Part shown: positions 42,810-51,916 of the stretch, in pieces | Layout: each line of letters starts with the position of its first letter | Position numbering within the stretch: the first letter of the stretch is position 1 | From: Clostridiales bacterium | GTDB lineage: Bacteria; Bacillota; Clostridia; Christensenellales; UBA1242 | Assembly (NCBI GenBank): GCA_003524095.1 | Contig: DOEE01000003.1 | Coordinates: 519,421-583,420, forward strand | DNA length: 64,000 bases | Direction: 5' to 3' | The notes under the pieces: generated by a model | The model's input: only the letters and a program-made list of their open reading frames with translations | Told to the model about the DNA's origin: nothing | Databases searched by the model: none | Translations under genes and position numbers: made by a program

Positions 42810-45248
42810 CTAAATTTGTTTTAAACTATATGCTTCCAAAATATCTCCAACTTCAATATCATTAAAGTTTTTGAGTTTAATTCCACATTCAAATCCAAGT
42901 TTAACAGATTTAACTTGGTCTTTTTGTTGTTGCAAAGTATCAATTGCGGTATCTACGATGCACTCGCCTTTACGCATAACCCTAATACTACTATCTCTAT
43001 TGACAACACCATCTGTCACATAACTTCCTGCAATATTTCCAAGTGAACTAATTTTGAATATTTGTCTAACTTCGGCATGACCAGTAATAACTTCTTCATA
43101 CTTAGGTGTAAGCATGCCATTTATTAGATTGGTAATATAATCAACAGCATCATAAATAATCTTAAAGTTTGCAATCTCAACCTTGTTCTTTTCGGCTAGT
43201 TGTCTTGCTTTTGCTTCTGGTTTAACATTAAATCCAACAATTATAGCCTTACTTGCTGTTGCCAAAATAACATCACTTTCATTAATTCCACCAACTGCAG
43301 TATGAATAACTTGAACTTTTGCTTCATCATTGTGAATTTTTTCAAGTGTTGATTTAAGTGCTTCGCTAGAACCTTTGACATCGGCTTTGATAATAACTTT
43401 CAATACTTTGATTTCGTGGTCAGCAGATTGTTGCAAGAAGTCTTCAAGTGTAATTCCGTTGTTTTGTTCAAGTTTTTGGAGTTGTAATTTTTCGTTACGT
43501 TCTGATACAATGTTTCTTGCCATCTTTTCGTCAACAACATAAGCCATATCGCCCGCCTCAGGACATATATCAAAACCAAGAACGGATACTGGGTCACTAG
43601 GTCCTGCGGATTTGACAGAATTACCTTTGTAATCCATCATAGCTCTAACTCTGCCAGATGCAACACCACTTACAATAAAGTCTCCAATATGCAAAGTTCC
43701 ATTTTTGATAAGAATTGTAGCAACAATACCCCTACCTTTGTCAACTTTGCTTTCAATAATTGTTCCACTAGCATTTTGTTTGCTGTCGGCTTTGAGTTCC
43801 AAAATTTCTGCTACTAATTGTACCGCTTCAAGAAGTTTATCAATGTTTTTGTTAAATTTAGCAGAAATAGGAACACAAATTACATCGCCACCCCATTCTT
43901 CACAAACAACATTATATTCAGTTAATTGTTGTTTAATTCTTTCGATATTAGCTTCTGGCTTGTCAATTTTGTTTATTGCAACAATCATTGGAACGCCCGC
44001 ATCTTTGATGTGATTTATCGCTTCAACTGTTTGTGGCATAATTCCATCATCTGCAGCAACGACTAGAATTGCAATATCCGTAAGTTTGGCACCTCTTGCT
44101 CTAATTGCCGTAAATGCTTCGTGTCCTGGGGTATCAATAAATGTAATTTGTTCGCCGTTATAATTAACAGTATAAGCACCGATATGTTGTGTAATTCCGC
44201 CCGCTTCGCCCTCAATTACATTGGTATTTCTAATAGCATCAAGAAGTGAAGTTTTGCCATGGTCAACGTGACCCATAACAGTTACAACTGGTGGACGTTT
44301 TTCGGTCGAATGTGATTGATTATCAAACATTTCTTGTAATTTTTCTTCGTAGTTTTTGTCAATCTTTTGTTCCAAAGTCACGCCAAATTCTTGAGCAACA
44401 AGTTCGGCAGTTTGAAAGTCAATAACCGAATTTATATTTGGCATCATGCCAAGCATCATAAACTTTTTGATTATATCTACAGCTGGCTTTCCAATTTTTT
44501 CGGATAAAATCTTAACAGTAAGGTTTTCAGTATCAATAATAGCCTTATCGATAACAGTTTTTTCAATTACAGCTTGTTGTTTAGGCTTTTTAACCTTTGT
44601 TCTAACTCTACCCATTCTTTCTTCGCCATCGAGGTCAAAATCATTGTCAATATCAATATAGCCCATTTTAATTTTGGCCTTTTTGCTAAGTTCTTTCTTT
44701 TCGGTATCGAAAGTTTTGGATTTGTTTTTGTTTCCATAAGTTCGGCTGTTTTCATTTTTGGCGACAATTTGTTCAACTTCAATCTTAGGAACTCTAGGTT
44801 TGTATCCATTATTGTCTCTTGGAACAAAATTCTTTTTGTCCATAGGTTTGCCGTCTTTAGAAAATTGTGGCTTTTGGTCTCTTGGCTTAAATTCCTTGGA
44901 AGGAACTTTGTTAAATTTCATTCCATTTGTATTTTGTATATCAAAAGAATTGTTTTGATTTTGATTAGGCTTTTTGTCAAAAGCATGTTTTGTTTCGATA
45001 ACTTTTGGTTGTATGGTGTCGGTAGGTTCTGAAACTTTTTCAACTTTTGGTTCTACTACTTTAGATTTATTCTTAAGGTTACTTTCATATTCCTTTAAGT
45101 TCTTGCAAAAAGTATCCAAAGCCATTTTTGACTTTGAAATATTGGATACCAAGGTATTAATCTCCGTACCACTAATAATTCCACTAAGTTTCTTCAAATT
45201 ACCAAAAGAAACTGAATTTTGTTTGTTTTTTTCTTGATTATTTTCCAA
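42810..45248 (-). CDS. infB: Translation initiation factor IF-2 (TTG start)
   Basis: A GTPase placing initiator tRNA on the ribosome. The 812-residue protein has an N-terminal low-complexity Lys/Asn/Pro/Gln-rich region (about 55-235) and an IF2-N domain (about 243-300). The G domain follows, with GHVDHGKTS (326-334), DTPGHEAF and NKIDKPEA, then domains II-IV. The start codon is TTG, with GGAGAG 7 nt upstream. It follows the ylxQ-type gene directly. An ATG start is not available nearby in frame. Confidence 0.96.
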   Translation of the reverse strand: MENNQEKNKQNSVSFGNLKKLSGIISGTEINTLVSNISKSKMALDTFCKNLKEYESNLKNKSKVVEPKVEKVSEPTDTIQPKVIETKHAFDKKPNQNQNNSFDIQNTNGMKFNKVPSKEFKPRDQKPQFSKDGKPMDKKNFVPRDNNGYKPRVPKIEVEQIVAKNENSRTYGNKNKSKTFDTEKKELSKKAKIKMGYIDIDNDFDLDGEERMGRVRTKVKKPKQQAVIEKTVIDKAIIDTENLTVKILSEKIGKPAVDIIKKFMMLGMMPNINSVIDFQTAELVAQEFGVTLEQKIDKNYEEKLQEMFDNQSHSTEKRPPVVTVMGHVDHGKTSLLDAIRNTNVIEGEAGGITQHIGAYTVNYNGEQITFIDTPGHEAFTAIRARGAKLTDIAILVVAADDGIMPQTVEAINHIKDAGVPMIVAINKIDKPEANIERIKQQLTEYNVVCEEWGGDVICVPISAKFNKNIDKLLEAVQLVAEILELKADSKQNASGTIIESKVDKGRGIVATILIKNGTLHIGDFIVSGVASGRVRAMMDYKGNSVKSAGPSDPVSVLGFDICPEAGDMAYVVDEKMARNIVSERNEKLQLQKLEQNNGITLEDFLQQSADHEIKVLKVIIKADVKGSSEALKSTLEKIHNDEAKVQVIHTAVGGINESDVILATASKAIIVGFNVKPEAKARQLAEKNKVEIANFKIIYDAVDYITNLINGMLTPKYEEVITGHAEVRQIFKISSLGNIAGSYVTDGVVNRDSSIRVMRKGECIVDTAIDTLQQQKDQVKSVKLGFECGIKLKNFNDIEVGDILEAYSLKQI

Positions 45249-45566
45249 TTAATTCTCTCCAATATTTTTTTGTTGCATTATTTCTTTTACAATCACTTTT
45301 GATAGTTCTAAGTCCAATATGCCCAAAACTTTGCAATTATCTCTATTAATTATATCACTCAAATTCAAATTTTCAAGAGTTAACAAATTAATTTTGTGTT
45401 CATCACAAAAAATTTTGACCTTATTTGCCATTTTTTCTGCCAAATCCGGGGAAATAACCACTAGCAATGGTGCTTTTTTTGACTTAAACAGATTATCATA
45501 TCCAAAAATAACCTTCCCGCTTTTTATCGCAAAGCCAAAATATGACTTAAGTTTATTTTGATTCAT
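45249..45566 (-). CDS. YlxQ-type L7Ae-family ribosomal protein
   Basis: A 105-residue protein of the L7Ae/L30e/S12e RNA-binding fold, as found between ylxR and infB in Firmicutes. It shows FGFAIKSGKVIFGYDNLFKSKKAPLLVVISPDLAEKMANKV and an INLLTLENLNLSDIINRDNCKVLGI C-terminal half. A K-turn RNA is the likely ligand. Its ATG overlaps the end of the ylxR-type gene by 14 nt. Confidence 0.88.
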   Translation of the reverse strand: MNQNKLKSYFGFAIKSGKVIFGYDNLFKSKKAPLLVVISPDLAEKMANKVKIFCDEHKINLLTLENLNLSDIINRDNCKVLGILDLELSKVIVKEIMQQKNIGEN

Positions 45567-45813
45567 AACTATCCTTTAGACTATTGTATTCATCCGAACT
45601 TACATTACACTTAAAGGTTTTGTTAAGTAATTTGTTTTTAAATAGCAATTCTCTACATTTTGAATCATTACAAATATATGCACCTCTGCCATTTAATTTT
45701 CCTGTCTTATCAAACTTAAAACCTTCGTCGGTTTTGACAATTCTTATTAATTCTTTTTTTGGCTTGCATTCTTTGCAAGCGATACAAGTTCTCATAGGAA
45801 TTTTCTTAATCAT
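45553..45813 (-). CDS. ylxR: YlxR/RnpM-family RNA-binding protein (DUF448)
   Basis: An 86-residue protein with the YlxR signature MRTCIACKECKPKKELIRIVK and GRGAYICNDSKC. YlxR is a nucleoid- or RNA-associated protein reported to modulate RNase P (RnpM) in B. subtilis. It lies 9 nt after nusA and before the L7Ae-type gene, in canonical order. Confidence 0.93.
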   Translation of the reverse strand: MIKKIPMRTCIACKECKPKKELIRIVKTDEGFKFDKTGKLNGRGAYICNDSKCRELLFKNKLLNKTFKCNVSSDEYNSLKDSYESK

Positions 45814-45822
45814 AAAATCTCC

Positions 45823-46944
45823 TTAGTTCAAATCGTCAAAAGCATCTGCTCCGTCAAATAAGTTCTCATAATTTTCGTTTGTGTTTTCGTCCAAGTTAAG
45901 AGATGGAACTGCACTTTTTGCTTTGACATCAATTTTCCAACCAGTAAGTCTTGCGGCAAGTCTAACATTTTGACCAGCCTTGCCAATTGCAAGACTAAGC
46001 TTGTCATCTGGAACAACAGCCAAAGATGTTTTGTCTTCCATATTTGTGTGAATATACAAAACTGTAGCTGGACTTAGTGCAGATACAATATATTCCCCAG
46101 CATCTTCACTATAAGGAACAATATCTATTTTTTCGCCATTTAACTCATTAACTATTTCGTTAACTCTCATGCCTTTGTTTCCAACACAAGCACCAATAAC
46201 ATCTAGCATTTTGTTAGTTGAATATACAGACATTTTTGTTCGGTAGCCCGCTTCTCTAACAATGTTTTTGATAACAATTTCGCCACTTGCAATTTCTGGA
46301 ACTTCAAGTTCAAATAATTTTCTTACAAAACTAGCACTGCTACGAGAAAGTTGAACATAAGGCATATTATAACCTTCTTTGACAGTCTTAACTACAACTT
46401 TGATTCTATCATTAACTTTGTATTTTTCACCAGGGATTTGGTCTCTGAGTCCAAGTACTCCTTCGACTTGAGTCATTCCTAAATCAACATAAACATTGTC
46501 ACCCTCAATACGTCTAATAATGCCAGTTACTAGTTCGTCTTGTTTTGTGTTAACTTCGTCCATAATTCTGCCACGTTCTGCTTCTCTTAATCTTTGCATA
46601 ACAACTTGTTTTGCTGTTTGAGCAGCAATTCTTCCAAAGTTCTTTGGAGTTTCTTCTTGTTGAACTAAATCACCAATTTTATAGCTTTTCTTAATTGTTT
46701 TAGCTTCGGCAAGACTAATTTCTTTGTCATTATCCAAAACTTCGTTTACTACAGTTTTGTATGAATAAATTTTGATTGTGTTCTTTTCTGGATTTAATTT
46801 AACAAAAGCGCTCTTGGCTTCGCCAAAATTCTTTTTGTAAGCACTAGTCAATGCGGCTTCAAGTGCTTCGATAAAATATTCCTTGTTAATTCCTTTTTGT
46901 TCTTCCAAATCAATTAATGCTTGAAAAAAATCTTTGTTAATCAT
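45823..46944 (-). CDS. nusA: Transcription termination/antitermination protein NusA
   Basis: An RNA polymerase-binding elongation factor. It has an N-terminal polymerase-binding domain (1-125), an S1 domain (about 130-200, EDNVYVDLGMTQVEGVL) and KH1-KH2 domains (about 225-350, with GACVGNKGMRVNEIVNELNGEKIDI and LAIGKAGQNVRLAARLTGWKIDV). A short acidic tail ends it. At 373 residues it is the firmicute form without C-terminal AR repeats. The ATG at 46944 has AAGGAGA 8 nt upstream; a TTG extension to 46968 overlaps rimP and is unlikely. Confidence 0.97.
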   Translation of the reverse strand: MINKDFFQALIDLEEQKGINKEYFIEALEAALTSAYKKNFGEAKSAFVKLNPEKNTIKIYSYKTVVNEVLDNDKEISLAEAKTIKKSYKIGDLVQQEETPKNFGRIAAQTAKQVVMQRLREAERGRIMDEVNTKQDELVTGIIRRIEGDNVYVDLGMTQVEGVLGLRDQIPGEKYKVNDRIKVVVKTVKEGYNMPYVQLSRSSASFVRKLFELEVPEIASGEIVIKNIVREAGYRTKMSVYSTNKMLDVIGACVGNKGMRVNEIVNELNGEKIDIVPYSEDAGEYIVSALSPATVLYIHTNMEDKTSLAVVPDDKLSLAIGKAGQNVRLAARLTGWKIDVKAKSAVPSLNLDENTNENYENLFDGADAFDDLN

Positions 46945-46957
46945 TTTGTTTTCTCCT

Positions 46958-47419
46958 TTAAAATTCAATATGAGCGGATATATTTGAAATTAGTTTACGC
47001 TCGATTTGTAAATTTTCGTTATTATATTCAACATTGATATTATCTTTGTCAAATTCAAGTAATTTTGCAATTATGAGTTTTTTGCCTTTGAAAGGTGCAT
47101 AGAATTTGATATCACACAACTTTCCTATGTGTTTATTAAAATCATAATCGGTCTTAAATGCCCTATCAAGACCATAAGACGAAACATTAAAGTTATATGA
47201 TGCACCATTAGTAATATCATTTTTGTCAAGTGGCTCGTCCAAAGCCCTAGAAACTCTCTCACAATCATTAATTGTAATTCCTTCGGGACTATCAATAGTA
47301 AGTGCCAATACATTTCCACTAAACTCTTTTTTGTACTCCAAATCAACAAAAATATAACCCAAATCTTCGACAATAGGTTTAATTATCTTAAGTGCTTTGT
47401 CAACAATTCTTTCTGACAT
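46958..47419 (-). CDS. rimP: Ribosome maturation factor RimP
   Basis: It is needed for 30S assembly around S12. The 153-residue protein has the N-terminal alpha-beta domain (IKPIVEDLGYIFVDLEYKKE...LTIDSPEGITINDCERVSRALDEPLD) and the C-terminal SH3-like domain (KLCDIKFYAPFKGKKLIIAKLLEFD). The family's LDxxxxI-SPG segment is modified. First gene after the promoter at 47497-47525 and a strong leader hairpin. Confidence 0.95.
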   Translation of the reverse strand: MSERIVDKALKIIKPIVEDLGYIFVDLEYKKEFSGNVLALTIDSPEGITINDCERVSRALDEPLDKNDITNGASYNFNVSSYGLDRAFKTDYDFNKHIGKLCDIKFYAPFKGKKLIIAKLLEFDKDNINVEYNNENLQIERKLISNISAHIEF

Positions 47420-47447
47420 AAATTCTCCTTGTATTTACAAAATTTAA

Positions 47448-47471
47448 GAGTGAACTTTTGCAAGTTCACTC
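47448..47471 (-). promoter_or_regulatory. Leader hairpin upstream of rimP-nusA, possible attenuator
   Basis: A perfect 10-bp stem (GAGTGAACTT with AAGTTCACTC) and 4-nt loop, followed by TTAAATTTT on the minus strand. It lies between the rimP promoter and the rimP Shine-Dalgarno. It may terminate transcripts from the upstream gene or attenuate the nusA operon. Confidence 0.7.
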
Positions 47472-47496
47472 TAATAATCTAGTATTAACTAAATAT

Positions 47497-47525
47497 ATAA
47501 TAACATATCCTTGTTTCAAAATCAA
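47497..47525 (-). promoter_or_regulatory. Sigma-A type promoter for rimP-nusA-infB operon
   Basis: TTGATT and TATTAT on the minus strand with a 17-nt spacer, starting about 27 nt past the stop of the PolC-like gene. Confidence 0.7.
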
Positions 47526-47551
47526 GCCATTTATGGCAAAAAAATAGTAAT

Positions 47552-49099
47552 TTATGTAAGATTTTTATTTAATTTGATAACAACGTCGGCGGTAGCCATT
47601 GCATCATGCACTGCTCTATGTGCATTTTCAAGCGAGACACCAAGTTTTTTGCATACAGTTCCAAGTTTAAAGTTTTTTAGGCCGGGGACAAAAGCCCTTG
47701 CCATATACAAGGCATCTATTTGCTTATTATCAAAAATATATCCATTTCTTTTGCCAAACTGATTAACAAACTTGTAATCAAAATCTATATTGTAAGCAAT
47801 AATTGTTGAATTATAACAAAACTTATAAAAATCGGCAATAACTTTTTGAATACAAGGTGCATCTTTGACCATTTCATCATTAATTCCCGTCAAATTTGTT
47901 ATTTCTTCTGGAATATGATTTTCAGGGTGTACAAAGGTTTCAAATGTTTCGACTTTTTTCCCTTGATGTAATTTTACTGCACCAATTTCTATAATCTCAC
48001 ATCTGCTTACTTCCAATCCCGTTGTCTCAATATCAAATACAACAACGTCGTTTTGCATAAGATAATCGCCAATTTCGTCACCAGTCGAAAACAAATTAGC
48101 TTGAGAAAGTTGGGTATAAGGTTCGGGTTTGCAACAAAGATATTCTTTGTTTGGTTCTTTTTTGATTTCAACATCTTCAGAAACCACTTCGGCTTCTGCT
48201 TTTTTGCAATAGGCAATTGCGCTAACTTTCATGCTTAGTCTTCCGTTATATTCTTCGACATTGCCGTGAACTATAACATAATCCCCCTCTTTGAATCCAA
48301 GCATTTTTGTAGTATCGGCTTTGTTTGGAAAGACAACACAATTAATCTTTCCCGTTCCATCTGTAAGCAAAAAACTAAAAAACGTCTTAATAATTTTGTT
48401 TCCGTCTTTGTCTAATCGCTTTGACTCAAACTCTCTAGTATTCAAAAATCTAATGTTGCCCGAAATTTCGACACTTTCCATTGCATCTTGAATGACAGAT
48501 ATGTCTATAGGATTGCCATTAACTTCGTTAATGATATTTTGTATATCTTCAACTTTGTAACATTTAATAATGTTATTATTTCCAAGATAAATTTCATTTT
48601 CAAAAGGATTTTCTAAAACTATTTCTTCGTCAGATGAACATTTGTTAGATTTAATGTCCAAGTAGAATGGCTCAAAGAAAAAACTATTTGCATAATCTAA
48701 GATATCTTTGTAGACACTAGGGTCACTTAAATGAATGTAATTAAAATCATTGCAATTAATAGTTGCATTAATGGTGTTGTCAATGGTTACTGTTATATCC
48801 GCTTTTTCAAAATCAGAAGCAACCGACGAATAGTGTTTGGTTACAAAATTATATAGAACATCTCTAACAAGTTCGCAATCAACATATGCCTTTTTGCACT
48901 TAATAACAACCCCAACATCTTGTGGTAGATAGTCTTTTATTAATTTCTGCAAAGTACACTTGTCGTTTTCTTTCAACTCATTTTTGTACAGAAATTTAAA
49001 AGTGCATTCTCTTAAATTTTTATCAAAAATAACACTTACAAGTTTAAAATCTTTGTAAGCGTTATTTGTTTGTTTGTTTATATAATCAAGTATTTTCAT
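47552..49099 (-). CDS. PolC-like protein with proofreading exonuclease but no polymerase
   Basis: A 515-residue protein in the exact chromosomal place of polC (rseP-polC-rimP). Residues 1-200 resemble the poorly conserved PolC N-terminal domain. About 211-300 form an OB fold (SGNIRFLNTREF...FSFLLTDGTGKINCVVFP...GDYVIVHGNV). From 351 to the end is a DnaQ-type 3'-5' exonuclease with intact ExoI (Asp356, Glu358 in FDIETTGL), ExoII (Asp439 in YNIDFD) and ExoIII (His494 and Asp499 in HRAVHDA). The PHP, palm, fingers and other polymerase parts of PolC (about 1,400 residues normally) are absent. The frame ends cleanly before the rimP promoter. The start ATG 49099 has AAAGGAC upstream. It may be a separate proofreading subunit or a repair nuclease. 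Confidence 0.85.
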   Translation of the reverse strand: MKILDYINKQTNNAYKDFKLVSVIFDKNLRECTFKFLYKNELKENDKCTLQKLIKDYLPQDVGVVIKCKKAYVDCELVRDVLYNFVTKHYSSVASDFEKADITVTIDNTINATINCNDFNYIHLSDPSVYKDILDYANSFFFEPFYLDIKSNKCSSDEEIVLENPFENEIYLGNNNIIKCYKVEDIQNIINEVNGNPIDISVIQDAMESVEISGNIRFLNTREFESKRLDKDGNKIIKTFFSFLLTDGTGKINCVVFPNKADTTKMLGFKEGDYVIVHGNVEEYNGRLSMKVSAIAYCKKAEAEVVSEDVEIKKEPNKEYLCCKPEPYTQLSQANLFSTGDEIGDYLMQNDVVVFDIETTGLEVSRCEIIEIGAVKLHQGKKVETFETFVHPENHIPEEITNLTGINDEMVKDAPCIQKVIADFYKFCYNSTIIAYNIDFDYKFVNQFGKRNGYIFDNKQIDALYMARAFVPGLKNFKLGTVCKKLGVSLENAHRAVHDAMATADVVIKLNKNLT

Positions 49100-49114
49100 C
49101 AAAAGTCCTTTTCT

Positions 49115-50179
49115 TTAGAATAAAATTATATGAAGCAAATCAATTATAATAACCAGTGCAAACATAACAAGCAATCCAATACTGTGGATTTTGGCTTCAA
49201 TGTTTCGAGGAACTGGCTTTCTGAATATCCATTCTATCAAAACAAACACCATTCTTGCACCGTCTAGTGCTGGAATTGGAAGCCAGTTAAATACAGCCAA
49301 ATTGACAGCAATAAGCGGGAATAATAAAAGTAAGTTTTTGATATTTGTTTGAGTGGATACAGCAATCGTCTTAATTGTTGTAACTGGACCACCCACACTT
49401 TCTAGTCCTAATTGTCCCGTGAATAACTTGCCAAGCACAACCAAACATTCCCAAGCCATATTGCAGGTGTAAGGAACGCATTTGAGAAGCGCTTTCCCAA
49501 AGCCATATTTAACATATTCGGTTGTAACACCAATAACTTTGCTTTGAATTATTTTGTTGCCCTCTGAGTCAAGTTCAAATTCGCCACTATCATTTTGTTT
49601 ATAAATAGCATATTTTTGAACCTTAATATCCATAATTTGACCGTTTCTATCTACTTTTAGAACAATATCTTCGCCAATATCTCTATTCTTCATAAGATTA
49701 ATTATGCCACCATTCAAAAATGTTGGTTCAACACCATCAACTTGCATAATTATATCGTTTTTCTGAATTACGTTTTCATTTCCGTTGGTAGCAACGACAT
49801 CGCTAACTTTTACAATGCCCGAACCAACACTCATAAGTAAAATAAATGTAAATATTATACCTGACAAAAAGTTAAAAAAAGCACCTGAAAACAAGACAAT
49901 TAACCTTTTCCAACAAGGATAATTATTGAAACACTCTTTGTCTTCCTTTCCATCTTCGTCTTCACCTTTGAATGCACAGTAGCCACCCAAAGGAATCCAA
50001 CGCAAACTAAAGGTCTCGCCACTTTTTAATTTTTTATTAAATATCGCCTTGCCAAAGCCAATTGAAAACTCTTCAATCTTAAATCCAAGCATTTTGCCAG
50101 CCAAATAATGACCAGTTTCGTGTATCATTATCATAAGTAGCAATATAACTATCGCTAGCAATATATAAAGTACTATCAT
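49115..50179 (-). CDS. rseP: RseP/RasP-family site-2 metalloprotease
   Basis: An intramembrane zinc protease that cuts anti-sigma factors and signal-peptide remnants. The 354-residue protein has the zinc motif MIHETGHYLAGK in the first membrane helix, a PDZ domain (about 115-200) and the second active-site motif NWLPIPALDG near the C-terminus. The GxGxG-like turn SIGFGKAIF is present. The ATG 50179 (AGGAGA 7 nt upstream) is used. It lies between cdsA and the PolC-like gene; dxr and ispG, its common neighbours, are missing. Confidence 0.94.
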   Translation of the reverse strand: MIVLYILLAIVILLLMIMIHETGHYLAGKMLGFKIEEFSIGFGKAIFNKKLKSGETFSLRWIPLGGYCAFKGEDEDGKEDKECFNNYPCWKRLIVLFSGAFFNFLSGIIFTFILLMSVGSGIVKVSDVVATNGNENVIQKNDIIMQVDGVEPTFLNGGIINLMKNRDIGEDIVLKVDRNGQIMDIKVQKYAIYKQNDSGEFELDSEGNKIIQSKVIGVTTEYVKYGFGKALLKCVPYTCNMAWECLVVLGKLFTGQLGLESVGGPVTTIKTIAVSTQTNIKNLLLLFPLIAVNLAVFNWLPIPALDGARMVFVLIEWIFRKPVPRNIEAKIHSIGLLVMFALVIIIDLLHIILF

Positions 50180-50232
50180 CAAAATCTCCTATTTCATTCC
50201 AGTAAACACAAAAAATTAGTACAATAATTTTG

Positions 50233-51177
50233 TTAAATTAATACAAACATTGAAATTAGGATAACTAGCGCACTAAATATAAGTCCGTCTACTCTATCCA
50301 TAACACCACCATGTCCTGGGAATATTGTTCCATAATCTTTGACTCTTGCACTGCGTTTGAGTTTGCTTGCAATAATATCCCCTATCTGACAAACAATTGA
50401 TGCAATCATCGATACAATAAGTATCTTCCACCAAACAATGTCAGTAGTCATGAACATTTCATTAATATATATATTTAGAGAGAATAAATAATATACCAAT
50501 ACTCCGCCAAAAGTACCAAATACAAATCCACCAACCGCACCACTGATTGTCTTGTTTGGACTAATTGTTGGACAAAGTTTTGGGCCTTTGAAAGTGGTTC
50601 CTACAACTAATGCCATACTGTCTGTAATCATTGTAATTGCAAACAACAATACCACAAAGAATAGAATAAGTAAATTTGGATATTTAATAGTTGTTGTAAC
50701 AAATGCAAAATCAAAATAGTGATTAATAAACAACATGCATACAAACAAAATTGCAGGATATATCATAACAAAAGCACTATTCATACTCTTGTTGAATGCG
50801 TATTTGGCATCACTATCATATACGCCAAATTTGTCTTTTTCTTTGTGAGTAACACTTGAACACAAATAAGTAAACAAAAAGTTAGCTAAAAACAAAATTA
50901 GCAGTATTGCAACAAAATATACAACGTAGTTTAGCCAACCACGTTTATTTATAATTCCAATAGTCATAGCAACATACATAATTGCTGGAAAGCACCCAAC
51001 CAAAACAACGTTTGAAAACATTCTTCTGCGTTCCAAGACCTTAGTAACTTCGACACAGCCAACAACAGCAAGTATTCCAATAAATGCGTCCATAGCATAA
51101 GTTGTATAATATCTTGATGCAACAAATAATGTGGTTACAATTAGAATTATTAAACTAGTAAGCAATCTTTTTTTCAT
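50233..51177 (-). CDS. cdsA: Phosphatidate cytidylyltransferase
   Basis: It makes CDP-diacylglycerol, the substrate of PgsA (1271-1939). The 314-residue polytopic membrane protein carries the CdsA signature near the C-terminus: KRSARVKDYGTIFPGHGGVMDRVDG, preceded by ISPNKTISGAVGGFVFG. It has a central charged loop (about 120-140) larger than in short homologues. It follows frr by 56 nt; uppS, normally between them, is absent. Confidence 0.95.
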   Translation of the reverse strand: MKKRLLTSLIILIVTTLFVASRYYTTYAMDAFIGILAVVGCVEVTKVLERRRMFSNVVLVGCFPAIMYVAMTIGIINKRGWLNYVVYFVAILLILFLANFLFTYLCSSVTHKEKDKFGVYDSDAKYAFNKSMNSAFVMIYPAILFVCMLFINHYFDFAFVTTTIKYPNLLILFFVVLLFAITMITDSMALVVGTTFKGPKLCPTISPNKTISGAVGGFVFGTFGGVLVYYLFSLNIYINEMFMTTDIVWWKILIVSMIASIVCQIGDIIASKLKRSARVKDYGTIFPGHGGVMDRVDGLIFSALVILISMFVLI

Positions 51178-51233
51178 AAATATCCTTTTATATCTTTGAC
51201 CAAAAGTTTATTTGTTTAATCAATTATAGCAAA

Positions 51234-51803
51234 TTAAACTTCCATAATTTCTTTTTCTTTGGCACTACTGATTTTTTCGATATTTGCCACAATGTCATCA
51301 AGAATTTTTTGAACATCTTTTTCAAGACTAGCCATTTCGTCTTCGGTTATTGTACTTTCCTTTTTCATTTTCTTAAAAGTATCCAAAGTATCACGTCTAA
51401 AGTTACGACAAGCCACCTTGGCACTTTCGGTATACTTACTCATATCTTTGACAAGTTCTTTTCTTCTTTCTTCGGTGAGTTGTGGGAAAACAAGTCTAAT
51501 AACTCTTCCGTCATCACTAGGATTTAAACCAAGGTTTGCCCCTTCAATTGCCTTCGCAACAGCCTTTAGCATTGAATTATCCCAAATATTTACAAGAATC
51601 ATTCTTGCTTCTGGAACAGAAATAGTGGCCATTTGACTAATAGGAGTCATAGTTCCATAATAATCCACCATAATTTTTTCGATTAATTTTGGATTTGCTC
51701 TTCCTGCTCTAATTTGCAAAAGTTCTTCTTTGAAGTGTTCAACAACTTTGTTTAGTTCTTCTTTGTATTCTTCCAAATACATTTCAATTTCTTCATTGTA
51801 CAT
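51234..51803 (-). CDS. frr: Ribosome recycling factor
   Basis: It splits post-termination ribosomes together with EF-G. The 189-residue protein shows the family pattern: LNKVVEHFKEELLQIRAGRANPKLIEKI-type helix (seen in segments such as RAGRANP), YYGTMTPISQMATISVPEARMILV, SDDGRVIRLVFPQLTEERRKELVK and the KKMKKESTITEDE helix end. It has its own promoter (51834-51863), separated from tsf by a terminator. pyrH, normally between tsf and frr, is missing. Confidence 0.97.
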   Translation of the reverse strand: MYNEEIEMYLEEYKEELNKVVEHFKEELLQIRAGRANPKLIEKIMVDYYGTMTPISQMATISVPEARMILVNIWDNSMLKAVAKAIEGANLGLNPSDDGRVIRLVFPQLTEERRKELVKDMSKYTESAKVACRNFRRDTLDTFKKMKKESTITEDEMASLEKDVQKILDDIVANIEKISSAKEKEIMEV

Positions 51804-51833
51804 AAAAAATCTCTCCTAATTTGATACTAACCT

Positions 51834-51863
51834 ATTTTACTATAAAATACCCCTATTTTGCAA
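51834..51863 (-). promoter_or_regulatory. Possible promoter for frr-cdsA-rseP
   Basis: TTGCAA and TAAAAT on the minus strand with an 18-nt spacer, about 25 nt before the frr start codon and downstream of the tsf terminator. Confidence 0.55.
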
Positions 51864-51916
51864 CCAAAAACCAACTACAAAATCAAATTTTATTATTTTT
51901 TTGTTACAAAGAAAAA

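Noticed and set aside
47552..49099. Possibility that the PolC-like gene is a frameshifted full polC
   Set aside because: Downstream of its stop there are only about 130 nt before rimP, filled by a promoter and hairpin. No polymerase sequence is left to recover by a frameshift.
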